DNA from: an uncultured Eggerthellaceae bacterium
GTDB taxonomy: Bacteria > Actinomycetota > Coriobacteriia > Coriobacteriales > Eggerthellaceae
Direction: 5' to 3'
DNA length: 64,000 nucleotides
NCBI GenBank assembly: GCA_958452575.1
Contig: CAUDUM010000007.1
Coordinates: 1-64,000 of the forward strand
Part shown: positions 8,585 to 16,850 of the stretch, one piece after another
How the letters are laid out: each line of letters begins with the position of its first letter
How positions within the stretch are numbered: the stretch's first letter is position 1
Translations under genes and position numbers: made by a program
The notes under the pieces: generated by a model
What the model saw: the letters and a program-made list of their open reading frames with translations, nothing else
What the model was told of the DNA's origin: nothing
Databases searched by the model: none

Positions 8585-8797
8585 ATGGCGGATATCGATA
8601 GATTGGCGGAAGAGGCGGAGGAAAGCGGAGACGAGCTTCTGTCGATCATTCTGAACGATATGGCCTCGTACATTGCGCGGGTTAAATTCGATATTGCCGG
8701 CAAGGAGGGACGCAGCAAGGAGGCGTTGGTCAGGATTCGCGCGCAAATTGATTCAGTGCGTGATGTCGCGTTCCGATGCGTAGCGAGGGCTGCCTAA
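8585..8797 (+). CDS. probable antitoxin of a zeta-type toxin-antitoxin pair
   Basis: This encodes a 70-residue, predicted all-helical acidic protein (IDRLAEEAEESGDELLSIIL at the start). It ends at a TAA that overlaps the ATG of the zeta-like kinase (TAATG). Small helical partners encoded just upstream of zeta toxins are usually their antitoxins, as epsilon is in streptococcal plasmids. I see no sequence likeness to epsilon or PezA, so the role rests on position. GTG at 8582 is an alternative start. The ribosome site is weak. Confidence 0.6.
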   Translation: MADIDRLAEEAEESGDELLSIILNDMASYIARVKFDIAGKEGRSKEALVRIRAQIDSVRDVAFRCVARAA

Positions 8798-9603
8798 TGG
8801 AGCGGAATTGTACGCAAGAGGAGTTTTCTCGAGCCCGAAAAAAGATCGTAGAGAGGCTCCTCGTGCCGTCGGTGCTGCATCCCGTCGAGTCGCCCGCGGC
8901 GTTTCTGTTGGGAGGGCAGAGCGGTGCTGGGAAAACAACGCTGCATGGCATTCTGAGGGAGCGCTTGAAGGACAACGCCGTCGTCATTAACGGAGACGAA
9001 TATCGTTCCAAGCATCCTCGCTATCGCGAGTTCGATCGACAATACGGACCTGAATCGGTCAACCATACCGCTGAATGGGCGAGTGGCATGACCGAAGAGC
9101 TTATCGACGTACTCTCTCGCAAAGGATACAACCTCATTATCGAGGGAACGTTGCGCACGGCGGAAGTGCCAACCAAAACCGCAACGCTTTTGCGGAAGCG
9201 CGGTTATTCCGTCTCCCTTGCGCTCATGGCGGTAAAACCCGAGATCTCGCTGCTCAGCTGCGAGATTCGGTACGAGCAGATGCGCATCGCGGGCGCTGTT
9301 CCCCGCGCGACGGATCCCGCGCACCACAACAAAATCATCCGCGACATCGCGGATAACCTTGCCGTGTTGGATGAGTCGGGTTTGTTCGATGAGATCCTTC
9401 TCTACAACCGATCGCGTACATGCCTCTTCCCGAAAGAGGGGGAGGTTCATTCAGCAGATGGGGTTCTACGCGAGGCGCTCTTCGGCGCCTGGACCGATGA
9501 GGAACGTCAGCATAGGGAGGCGTTGGAGATTCGTCTTTCCCGCCTTCGCGATCACGCGAAGGCGCAAGAGGAGCTCGCGCGGAAACGGTTCTTCGATCAA
9601 TAG
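8797..9603 (+). CDS. zeta-toxin family kinase
   Basis: This 268-residue P-loop kinase has Walker A GGQSGAGKTT at about residues 39-48, followed by VVINGDEYRSKHP, the substrate and metal region typical of zeta toxins, and LIIEGTLR further on. Zeta toxins phosphorylate UDP-N-acetylglucosamine and so block cell-wall synthesis when free of antitoxin. ATG at 8797 overlaps the upstream stop by one base, so the two genes are translationally coupled. A frame extension to 8776 would overlap the antitoxin and is not needed. A hairpin terminator follows. Whether the pair is active cannot be told. Confidence 0.88.
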   Translation: MERNCTQEEFSRARKKIVERLLVPSVLHPVESPAAFLLGGQSGAGKTTLHGILRERLKDNAVVINGDEYRSKHPRYREFDRQYGPESVNHTAEWASGMTEELIDVLSRKGYNLIIEGTLRTAEVPTKTATLLRKRGYSVSLALMAVKPEISLLSCEIRYEQMRIAGAVPRATDPAHHNKIIRDIADNLAVLDESGLFDEILLYNRSRTCLFPKEGEVHSADGVLREALFGAWTDEERQHREALEIRLSRLRDHAKAQEELARKRFFDQ

Positions 9604-9620
9604 GCGCTTTTAACGGAGCG

Positions 9621-9651
9621 AGGCGGCGACAAGTTATCTTGTGCGCCGCCT
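9621..9651. terminator. hairpin between convergent genes, likely shared terminator
   Basis: AGGCGGCGACAAG (9621-9633) pairs with CTTGTGCGCCGCCT (9638-9651) with one bulged base around a four-base loop. It separates the zeta toxin gene from the convergent Nramp-like gene. It has no long T-run but is stable. Confidence 0.6.
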
Positions 9652-9664
9652 CGATCTTCGATCG

Positions 9665-11161
9665 CTAGATCCCCAGCACCTGCATGACGAGCAGCGCGAC
9701 GGTGAGGACGGTGACGATCGCCACGGTCACCCAGATCAGGATGCGCGACACGATGCCGCTGCGATGTGCGCCCATCACGTGCTTGTCGGCGGCGATGAGC
9801 GCCATGAACACCAGCAGCACCGGCAGGATCAGGCCGTTGATGAACTGGGCGGTAAGCATCACGGCCATCAGGTCGATGCCGGGGATCAGCACGATCGCGG
9901 CAGCCAGCACGATGATGAACGTGAAGATGCTCTTGAACAGCGGAGCCTCGCGCCACTTGAACGACACGCCCGCTTCCCAGCCAAACGCCTCGCAGATGAC
10001 GAACGCCGTGGTGAGCGGCAGAACGCACGCCGCCAAAAACGATGCGGCGATGAGGCCGATCGCGAACAGCGCTTCGGCATAGGGGCCGGCGAACGGGGCC
10101 AGCGCGGATGCGGCATCGGCGGCGGACGAGATCTCGATGCCCTGGGGATACAGCACGGTGCCGGTGGTGACGATGATGAACCACGCCACGAGGCAGGCGG
10201 CAATGGTTCCGGCGACGACGTCCACCTTTTGCAGCGGGTACTCATCCATGTCGACGCCCTTCTCGACGACGTTGCTTTGCGAGTAGAACATCATCCAGGG
10301 GGCGATGGTGGTGCCGATCATCGAGATGATCAGCGAGATGAAGCTTTGATCGTTGACGAGCTTGGGCACCACAGTGCTGTGCAGGGCGTCGTTCCAGTCC
10401 GGTTGCGACAAAAATGCCGCCACCACGTACGTAACGAACACGAGCGAGAGGATGAGGAACACCTTCTCGACGCGCTTGTAGCTGCCGCCCACCACGAGCA
10501 GCCACACGGCGACGGCCGCCACGGGCACGGCCACGTAGCGCGACACCCCGAACATCTCCATGCCCGACGCGATGCCGGCGAACTCGGAGAACGTGGTGCA
10601 CACATTGCCGATGAGCAGGGCGAACATCGCCAACGCCGTAAGGCGGATGCCGAAGCTCTCGCGGATGAGCGCGGCGAACCCCTTGCCGGTGACGGCGCCC
10701 ATTTTGGACGCGGTCATCTGAACCACCAGCAACAGCACGCACATAACGGGGATCACCCACAGCGTGGCGTAGCCGAACTCGGCGCCCACGGTGGAATACG
10801 TCGAGATGCCGCCGGCGTCGTTTCCCGCCATCGCGGTCACGATGCCAGGGCCAAGGGCAGCCAGGATGAGCAGGAACTTGCTGCGCTGCTTTTTGACGAC
10901 GGGTTCCGCCGTCGTTGCGAGTTCGGTCGATTCTGCCGACGTCTTTTCGCGTGCTGCATCGGCGGTCTGCTTTGCCGCGAGCCTCTTCTGCTGCTCTTGG
11001 GACCATTGCGCGCGCGCCGCCGCACCCGCTTTGTGCTGGGCGATCGTGCTGGGTCGCGCCGCCGTGCTGCCTTTCGCGCGCGATACGGACTTGCGCCCGG
11101 TGCGCTGCGCCCCGCGCTCGACGCGGGCTGCCTTGGCGTCCTTCTTCTTGCGCAACGCCAT
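9665..11161 (-). CDS. Nramp-related divalent metal transporter, probably magnesium (NRMT type)
   Basis: This 498-residue protein has a basic, alanine-rich cytoplasmic extension of about 93 residues and then about 11 helices of the Nramp/SLC11 fold. The first-helix metal motif, normally DPGN, is D115-A-G-G here. The sixth-helix motif, normally MPH, is A287-P-W. Loss of the metal-binding methionine is the mark of Nramp-related magnesium transporters (NRMT); one from Eggerthella lenta has been studied structurally. The gene starts 3 bases after an MgtE-like CBS protein on the same strand, which supports a role in magnesium uptake. Ordinary MntH proteins carry manganese or iron, and that is the alternative. 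Confidence 0.82.
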   Translation of the reverse strand: MALRKKKDAKAARVERGAQRTGRKSVSRAKGSTAARPSTIAQHKAGAAARAQWSQEQQKRLAAKQTADAAREKTSAESTELATTAEPVVKKQRSKFLLILAALGPGIVTAMAGNDAGGISTYSTVGAEFGYATLWVIPVMCVLLLVVQMTASKMGAVTGKGFAALIRESFGIRLTALAMFALLIGNVCTTFSEFAGIASGMEMFGVSRYVAVPVAAVAVWLLVVGGSYKRVEKVFLILSLVFVTYVVAAFLSQPDWNDALHSTVVPKLVNDQSFISLIISMIGTTIAPWMMFYSQSNVVEKGVDMDEYPLQKVDVVAGTIAACLVAWFIIVTTGTVLYPQGIEISSAADAASALAPFAGPYAEALFAIGLIAASFLAACVLPLTTAFVICEAFGWEAGVSFKWREAPLFKSIFTFIIVLAAAIVLIPGIDLMAVMLTAQFINGLILPVLLVFMALIAADKHVMGAHRSGIVSRILIWVTVAIVTVLTVALLVMQVLGI

Positions 11162-11164
11162 GGC

Positions 11165-12517
11165 TTAGCCCCCGATCACTCCGGTGATCTGCAGCAATAT
11201 GAGCGTGTAGAGGCCCAGGCCCGCGGCAGCCGCCACCACGATGCCGACGATCTTGAGCGCCGACGCCTTCATCTTGTCGCCGCTCACGTCCTCCTCGATG
11301 GCGTCCCATGCGTCGTCGACGGTGACGATGCCCAAAAGCGAGCCGTGCTCATCGCAGACCGGCATGGCGGGGATGTCATATTTGAAGATGTCCGCCGCGA
11401 CGTCGTCCTCCTCCTCGTCGGGGGGCACCGAGATGATGTCGTCGTACATGACGTCTTGGATCAGGGCATCGTCGCGCGCCAAGACAAGCGTGCGCAGCGA
11501 CAGGACGCCGACCAGCTTGTCGTATTCGTCCAACGCGTACACGTAGTGGACGGTGGGGTGGTCCTCCGGCAGCTCGCGCAGCACCTCGATGGTCTGGCCG
11601 ACCGTGTCGGTTTGGCGCACGGCGACGAACTGGGTGGTCATCATGCCGCCCGCCGTGCCGTCCTTGTAGCCCAGAAGCCGGCGGATCTCGGCGGCGTCTT
11701 CCACGCCCATCAGGCGCAGCAGCGTCTCCGCCTTCTCGTAGGACAGGTCGCGCACGATGTCGGCGGCGTCGTCGGGATCCATGCTGCCCAGCAGGTCGGC
11801 GGCGCGCGCCTCGTCCAGATCCTCGATGAAGTCGGCTTGGTACTCGTCTTCCATCTCGGACACGGCTTCGGTCGCCTGCGCATCGTCCAGATGGCGGAAC
11901 ACGTTGGCACGCTGCTGGGGGTCCAACTGCTCGAGAATGTCGGCGACGTCGGCGGGATGCAGCTCGTCCAAGCGCTTATGGGTGACGGACAGCTGCACCT
12001 CGGACAGGTCGCGGTCGAGCAGGTCCATGTAGTTCCAGGCGATCAGCTTTTCGTCGATGCGCTTCTTGAACAGCCCGGCGATGCCGACCACGGCTTTTTC
12101 GAGAAGCGGCGACAGTCCGCGCAGGATGCCGCGCGTGCCGACCTCGGCGCCCAAAAGGCGCAGCTGGGAGCCGGATTCCGACAGCTTGAGGTCGTTTACG
12201 CGCACGACCTTCATGCCCTGCGTGTCGACGATCTGGCGGTCGAGCAAATCGCGTGCGAGCAGAACCTCTTCGGGCTGCAGGTAGCTGAAGCGGATGTCTT
12301 TGGCGGGCACGGACAGCTCGATGCCGTCCTCGTCGAACTTGCCGACGTACTTGCGCCACGAGATCATGAACGGAACCTTGCCTGGTCCCTGAAAGGCCAG
12401 GCTGGTGATGCGGGGGAACACCTCCCCGGTCGAGATGGCCAGATCGGAGATCGTGCCGATCTTCTCGCCGGTGGCGTCCACGACGGGCTTTCCCGTCATC
12501 TGAGACAGATAGAGCAT
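11165..12517 (-). CDS. MgtE-N/CBS domain protein with PRC barrels, probable magnesium sensor
   Basis: This 450-residue protein starts with two PRC-barrel-like segments (about 1-80 and 85-165), followed by an MgtE N-terminal superhelical domain of repeated acidic helices (about 175-285, with LHPADVADILEQLDP and LDEARAADLL), two CBS domains (about 285-410), and one C-terminal transmembrane helix (about 425-447). True MgtE channels have five helices after the CBS pair, so this is not itself a complete channel. It precedes the Nramp-like carrier by 3 bases and probably gates or anchors it in response to magnesium. ATG at 12517 follows AAGGGAAAACCC. A longer frame to 12553 has no ribosome site. 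Confidence 0.82.
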   Translation of the reverse strand: MLYLSQMTGKPVVDATGEKIGTISDLAISTGEVFPRITSLAFQGPGKVPFMISWRKYVGKFDEDGIELSVPAKDIRFSYLQPEEVLLARDLLDRQIVDTQGMKVVRVNDLKLSESGSQLRLLGAEVGTRGILRGLSPLLEKAVVGIAGLFKKRIDEKLIAWNYMDLLDRDLSEVQLSVTHKRLDELHPADVADILEQLDPQQRANVFRHLDDAQATEAVSEMEDEYQADFIEDLDEARAADLLGSMDPDDAADIVRDLSYEKAETLLRLMGVEDAAEIRRLLGYKDGTAGGMMTTQFVAVRQTDTVGQTIEVLRELPEDHPTVHYVYALDEYDKLVGVLSLRTLVLARDDALIQDVMYDDIISVPPDEEEDDVAADIFKYDIPAMPVCDEHGSLLGIVTVDDAWDAIEEDVSGDKMKASALKIVGIVVAAAAGLGLYTLILLQITGVIGG

Positions 12518-12644
12518 GGGTTTTCCCTTACTGTACGGCAGCAAGCATCGCATCCGACTGCCGACGCAAGGGAAGGAGTCGGAGCTTACTTACTGTGAGG
12601 CTTCTGTTTTCGAACCTTCAAAGTGAGCGTCCTTCTTCCGGGTA

Positions 12645-12683
12645 CAAAAAAACCGCACGTGCTGGGGTTCAGTCGTTGCGGTA
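12645..12683 (-). terminator. terminator downstream of tRNA-Arg
   Basis: On the minus strand ACCGCA (12683-12678) pairs with TGCGGT (12657-12652) and runs into a seven-T stretch, 12 bases past the tRNA end. It separates the tRNA from the MgtE-like gene start. Confidence 0.7.
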
Positions 12684-12694
12684 AGGCTTTCAAT

Positions 12695-12770
12695 GGTGCG
12701 CCGTGAGGGATTCGAACCCCCGACGTACTGATTCGTAGTCAGTCCCTCTATCCAGCTGAGGTAACGGCGC
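12695..12770 (-). tRNA. tRNA-Arg(ACG), CCA encoded
   Basis: All parts of the cloverleaf can be read on the minus strand: acceptor GCGCCGT with ACGGCGC, D-stem CCTC/GAGG, anticodon stem ACTGA/TCAGT around loop CTACGAA (anticodon ACG), T-loop TTCGAAT and an encoded CCA. Total length is 76 nt. Confidence 0.97.
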
Positions 12771-12790
12771 ACGTCGAAACAGCAGACGTT

Positions 12791-12819
12791 ATTATGCTCG
12801 TAACCCCGGTCCGTGTCAA
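12791..12819 (-). promoter_or_regulatory. sigma-70 type promoter of tRNA-Arg
   Basis: On the minus strand a consensus TTGACA (12819-12814) is followed after 17 bases by CATAAT (12796-12791). Transcription would begin about 14 bases before the tRNA 5' end. This is the best promoter match in the window. Confidence 0.8.
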
Positions 12820-12971
12820 CGAATTTTTTTCTATGTGGAGAACCTTCACAGCCTCTTCAAGCATCGCGTGTTACGGCGCGCGCCGGGTATACTGATCGTT
12901 TGGAAGAAAACGGCACGTCGCCGTGAGAGAGCACGGCGCGCAGCCGCTTCGCTATCGAAGAGAAAGAGCTG

Positions 12972-15230
12972 GTGGAAAGCATGGGAGCACGCACGTCCTG
13001 CGCCAAGGCGGTCGCCGGTCTGGCAACATGGGGGCTCAAGCACGTGTTCAGGCGCCCCGCGGGCAACTTCCCGGGCAAGATCGCCCTCTACATCGATCCG
13101 CGCATCATCGCCAACACGGCGGGCAAGGCGCGCGAGGGCTCCATCGTCGTGGTGGGCACGAACGGCAAAACGACCGTGACCAACCTGCTTGCGGATGCGT
13201 TCGAGGCGGCGGGCAAGCGCGTGATCTGCAACCGCACGGGCGCAAACCTGGATTCGGGCGTGGCAACGGCGCTGCTGCACGCCGATGCCGCCGACATCGG
13301 CGTGTTCGAAAGCGACGAGCTGTGGCTGGTCAAGTCGGCTCCCCAGCTTGCCCCGCGCTACATCATCCTGCTCAACCTGTTCCGCGATCAGCTGGATCGC
13401 GTGGGCGAGATCGACCGCATCCAGGACAGCATCGTGGGCGCTTGCAAGGCGACGCCTTCCGCCGCGTTGGTGTACAACGCCGACGATCCTCTGTGCGCCG
13501 CCATCGCTGAGCGCGTCGACAACCCCACGATTCCGTTCGGCGTCGAGGGCGACATGGGGCTTTCGCAGAACACGGTCGTCGACGCCCAGATGTGCCAGCG
13601 TTGCTCTTCGATGATGGAGTACTCCTATCGTCAGTACGGCCAGCTGGGCGAATACCGCTGCCCGTCGTGCGGGTTCTCCCGTCCGGCGCGTGCGTGGTCG
13701 GCTTCGCAGGTGCAGCTGGGCGCGGAGGAGCTGTCGTTTTCGGTGGCGCCTGCCGGCGCGGACGCGGGTGACCCGTTCGAGATCCGCGCGCCCTTCAGCG
13801 GCGCCTACATGGTGTACAACCTGCTCGCCGTCGCGGTGGGGGCGCGCCTGGGCGGCGTCGAGCCTGCGGCGATCCAAAAGGCGATCGACGAGTTCGACCC
13901 GCAAAACGGCCGCCTCCAACGATTCAGCGTGCAAGGCCGCTCCGTCCTGCTGAACCTGGCGAAAAACCCCACCGGATTCAACCAGAACATCAAAATCATC
14001 CTTCAGGATAAGGGCCCCAAGACGGTCGCCTTCTTCATCAACGACAAGGAGGCCGACGGCCATGACGTGTCGTGGTTGTGGGACATCGATTTCGAGGAGC
14101 TGGCGGGCCATCGCAACCTGCTGGCGTTCGCGGGCGGCATCCGCGCCAACGACATGCAGGTGCGCTTGAAGTACTCGGGGGTTGAGGCGGATCTGGCCGC
14201 CGACGCCGCCGAGGTGCTGGCCAAGTCAGCGGCGGACGAACGCGGCAAGCAGGTGTACCTTATCGCCAACTACACCGCGCTGCCGGCGCTGCGCGAGGCT
14301 TTGACCCGGATGGCGGATGGCGAGGATGCCGCCGCCTCGGATCAGCCGGCCTCGACGCCTGCCCCTGCGGACGAAGGCGCGCCGTCGGAGCCCGCTCCGA
14401 CAGAGAACGGGGTTTCGACGCCCGCTCCTGTTGCCGCGGATGTGCTGCAAGAACCTACCGCCGCAGGCGAGGCGCCGCTGGTCATCGCGCATCTGTTCCC
14501 CGACCTGCTCAACCTCTACGGCGATGGCGGAAACGTCACCGTGATGGCCTACCGCGCGCGCAAGCGCGGCATCCCCGTCGAGGTGCGTCGCGTGGAGCAC
14601 GGGCAGACGTGCGACCTCTCCACGGTCGACATCGTCTTTTTGGGCGGCGGTCCCGATCGCGAGCAGCGGCTCGCTTCCGAAGAGCTGCTGCGCATGCGCG
14701 ACGATCTGGCGCGTTTCGTGGAGGATGACGGCGTTCTGCTGGCGATTTGCGGCGGATACCAGATCCTCGGACGAGAGTGGCTGTTGGGCGAGGACTCGGT
14801 GGAGGGTCTCGGCATCGTCGACATGACCACCGTGCGCGCCGAGGGCGGCTCGGGCAACCGCTTGATCGACAACGTGATCCTGTCGTCTCCGGTGGCGCAG
14901 CGACCTGTGGTGGGCTACGAGAACCATGCCGGTCGCACGCATCTGGGCGAGGGAATTTGTCCGTTCGGCACCGTGACATCGTCGGTCGGACATGGCAACA
15001 ATGATACGGACAAGGCGGACGGCGTCCTGCATCGCACCGTGCTGGGCACCTACCTGCACGGTCCGCTTTTGTCGAAGAACCCGGAGGTGGCCGATTGGCT
15101 TCTCGCGCGCGGCCTGGAGCGCCGCGCGGCGCGCGCAGGGGTCGAGGCTCCGCAGCTCGCGCAGCTTGACGATAGCGCGGAGATCGCCGCCAACGAGGCG
15201 CTCTGCCGTCGTTTCGGAGCCAAGCGCTAG
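12972..15230 (+). CDS. fused MurT-GatD: lipid II isoglutaminyl synthase (glutamine-hydrolysing)
   Basis: This one 752-residue chain holds both subunits of the enzyme that amidates D-glutamate of lipid II. The MurT part (about 1-450) has the Mur ATP motif GTNGKTTVTN, an ESDELWL acid region, and a four-cysteine zinc ribbon (C208, C211, C230, C233) that marks MurT rather than other Mur ligases. A proline/alanine-rich linker of about 50 residues follows. The GatD part (about 503-752) is a class I glutaminase with nucleophile Cys593 (AICGGYQ) and a catalytic-type His in YLHGPLL. In most bacteria murT and gatD are separate adjacent genes. GTG at 12972 has AGAAAGAG upstream; ATG at 12981 is an alternative. 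Confidence 0.92.
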   Translation: MESMGARTSCAKAVAGLATWGLKHVFRRPAGNFPGKIALYIDPRIIANTAGKAREGSIVVVGTNGKTTVTNLLADAFEAAGKRVICNRTGANLDSGVATALLHADAADIGVFESDELWLVKSAPQLAPRYIILLNLFRDQLDRVGEIDRIQDSIVGACKATPSAALVYNADDPLCAAIAERVDNPTIPFGVEGDMGLSQNTVVDAQMCQRCSSMMEYSYRQYGQLGEYRCPSCGFSRPARAWSASQVQLGAEELSFSVAPAGADAGDPFEIRAPFSGAYMVYNLLAVAVGARLGGVEPAAIQKAIDEFDPQNGRLQRFSVQGRSVLLNLAKNPTGFNQNIKIILQDKGPKTVAFFINDKEADGHDVSWLWDIDFEELAGHRNLLAFAGGIRANDMQVRLKYSGVEADLAADAAEVLAKSAADERGKQVYLIANYTALPALREALTRMADGEDAAASDQPASTPAPADEGAPSEPAPTENGVSTPAPVAADVLQEPTAAGEAPLVIAHLFPDLLNLYGDGGNVTVMAYRARKRGIPVEVRRVEHGQTCDLSTVDIVFLGGGPDREQRLASEELLRMRDDLARFVEDDGVLLAICGGYQILGREWLLGEDSVEGLGIVDMTTVRAEGGSGNRLIDNVILSSPVAQRPVVGYENHAGRTHLGEGICPFGTVTSSVGHGNNDTDKADGVLHRTVLGTYLHGPLLSKNPEVADWLLARGLERRAARAGVEAPQLAQLDDSAEIAANEALCRRFGAKR

Positions 15231-15301
15231 TCGGACCTCCGCGCCGATCCGCACGATCGGACGTCAGTCGAAAGGCATAGGAAGGGAAAGAAAGAACCAC
15301 C

Positions 15302-16132
15302 ATGTTCGAGGAATTGCAAGCGCCGTTGCCCGATACGGGCCTGTATTGGGAGAAGCTGGGCATGGAGCCGCCCAAAGGGCAGCCCACCCGGGAGCTTCTG
15401 GACCAGATCATCTACGCGCATCAGTGCCGCATCCCCTTTGAGGATCTGGACATCTACGAGAACAAGCTCAACGTGTCGCTGGGTATGGCCGACATGTTCG
15501 ACAAGATCATCCGCGGCGATCGCGGCGGCTTCTGCTTCGAGCTCAACGCGCTGCTCCACGAGCTGCTGGTGGAGACGGGCTTTCAAGTGGCGGCCGTGGT
15601 GGGCCGCAGCCTGAAGGATTCCGGTTACGTGCTCCCCATCACGCATCGCGCGATGATCGTGACCTTGGGCGACCAGCGCCTGTTCTGCGACGTCGGTTAC
15701 GGCGGGCCCATGCCGCCGTGTTCCATTCCCATGGAGGACGGATGCGAGGTGTCGTCCCACGGCCAGACGTTCCGCATCGAGCGCGCCGAGCAGGATCCCT
15801 GGTGGAACGTCTACTATCTGGGCGGCACCGCCGAGCTGGAGGCGGCGCGCGCGGCGGGAGAGCCCGAACGCGAGCCGGTGCCCGTGGTCGGGTTCATGGA
15901 CGCGCCCATGTGCCAGAACGATTTTGTCCCCCTGTCGCACTACAGCTGCACCAGCCCCTTCTCATCGTTCACGCAGAAGCGCATGGTCAACCGCCGCACC
16001 GAGGACGGCAACGTCTCCATCACGGCCGACGAGTTCACGCGCGTCACGCCTCAGGGCAAAGAGGTCGTCAAGATCGAGAGCGATTCCCAGCTCCATCGGA
16101 TCCTCAAGGACGAGTTCGGCATCGTCTTCTAA
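15302..16132 (+). CDS. arylamine N-acetyltransferase
   Basis: This 276-residue protein is of the NAT family. The catalytic Cys lies in RGGFCFELN, His in THRAMIV and Asp in CDVGYGG, giving the family's Cys-His-Asp triad, and the N-terminal IPFEDLDIY segment also fits. NATs move acetyl groups from acetyl-CoA to arylamines and hydrazines in the cytoplasm. In gut bacteria they act on drugs such as 5-aminosalicylate. The start ATG at 15302 follows AAGGGAAAGAAAG. It lies between murT-gatD and rlmH on the same strand with short gaps. Confidence 0.93.
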   Translation: MFEELQAPLPDTGLYWEKLGMEPPKGQPTRELLDQIIYAHQCRIPFEDLDIYENKLNVSLGMADMFDKIIRGDRGGFCFELNALLHELLVETGFQVAAVVGRSLKDSGYVLPITHRAMIVTLGDQRLFCDVGYGGPMPPCSIPMEDGCEVSSHGQTFRIERAEQDPWWNVYYLGGTAELEAARAAGEPEREPVPVVGFMDAPMCQNDFVPLSHYSCTSPFSSFTQKRMVNRRTEDGNVSITADEFTRVTPQGKEVVKIESDSQLHRILKDEFGIVF

Positions 16133-16168
16133 CGCGTCGAGCCGTCGCGATCGGGAAAGGATGCGCAC

Positions 16169-16639
16169 GTGGCGTTCACCGTGGTTGCCGTGGGCAAGCT
16201 GAAGGAGAAGTTCTGGAAGGCGGCCTGCGATGAATATCTCAAAAGGCTACAGCCCTATATGCGCACCAAAGTCGTCGAGGTTGCCGACATTGACCCCGCC
16301 CGTGCCGGCGGCGTCGATGCCGCGCGTCGCAAGGAGGGCGAGGCGATTCTGGGCTCGCTTCCCGCGCAGGCTCATGTCGTGTTGCTTGCGATCGACGGTG
16401 CGGAACGCTCGAGCGAGGGGCTGTCCGCGCGCGTCGACGAGCTGGTGGTGCGCGGCAAAAGCGATATCGCCTTCGTCATCGGCGGATCCGACGGCGTGAG
16501 CGACGCTGTGCGTGAACGAGCTGATGAAACGCTGTCATTCGGCCCCATCACCCTACCGCATAACCTAGCGCGCGTGGTATTGTTGGAGCAGCTGTACCGC
16601 GCGCAGAAGATCTCGCGCGGAGAGCCTTACCACAAGTAG
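16169..16639 (+). CDS. rlmH: 23S rRNA (pseudouridine1915-N3)-methyltransferase RlmH
   Basis: This 156-residue SPOUT methyltransferase shows the RlmH start (VVAVGKLKEKFW), the glycine-rich FVIGGSDGV knot segment and the C-terminal HNLARVVLLEQLYRA-x-KI region with the closing GEPYHK. It methylates pseudouridine 1915 in helix 69 of 23S rRNA, on assembled 70S ribosomes. GTG at 16169 follows GGGAAAGG. Length and motifs are standard for the family. Confidence 0.96.
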   Translation: MAFTVVAVGKLKEKFWKAACDEYLKRLQPYMRTKVVEVADIDPARAGGVDAARRKEGEAILGSLPAQAHVVLLAIDGAERSSEGLSARVDELVVRGKSDIAFVIGGSDGVSDAVRERADETLSFGPITLPHNLARVVLLEQLYRAQKISRGEPYHK

Positions 16640-16645
16640 AGTAGA

Positions 16646-16672
16646 GTTCCGGCGGTCTACGACCGCCGGAAC
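16646..16672. terminator. 12-bp perfect hairpin after rlmH
   Basis: GTTCCGGCGGTC (16646-16657) and GACCGCCGGAAC (16661-16672) form a perfect stem with a three-base loop, six bases after the rlmH stop. There is no T-run, so termination is likely but not certain. Confidence 0.6.
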
Positions 16673-16688
16673 GGGCCGACGCTGCGGC

Positions 16689-16783
16689 CGCCTCTGGCAC
16701 CCGATCTTCGCGCGATCCCGGAGACTCGCGTACCTAAGTACGCTTCGCCTCCGCGATCCCACGAATCTCGGGCACCAGAGGCG
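16689..16783. repeat. 95-base nested imperfect palindrome
   Basis: Outer arms CGCCTCTGG (16689-16697) and CCAGAGGCG (16775-16783), middle arms CGGAG (16719-16723) and CTCCG (16749-16753), and inner arms GCGTAC (16728-16733) and GTACGC (16738-16743) share one centre near 16736. The whole can fold as one long hairpin with a few mismatches. It lies in the rlmH-xth gap next to a second hairpin. It may be a dispersed intergenic repeat, but I see no second copy in this window. Confidence 0.6.
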
Positions 16784-16850
16784 TCCTCGCTGACGTGAAG
16801 AACGACAGGGAAAGGCGATTGTGCTGCGGCAGGAAGACAGGAGAGATTCG

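Noticed and set aside
9641..12598. A 985-codon open frame on the plus strand
   Set aside because: It is the antisense shadow of the Nramp-like and MgtE-like genes. It is rich in His, Asp and Arg runs and has no recognisable domain or ribosome site.
12888..12893. TATACT as promoter of murT-gatD
   Set aside because: No -35 box at a usable distance could be found, so only the -10 resemblance remains.
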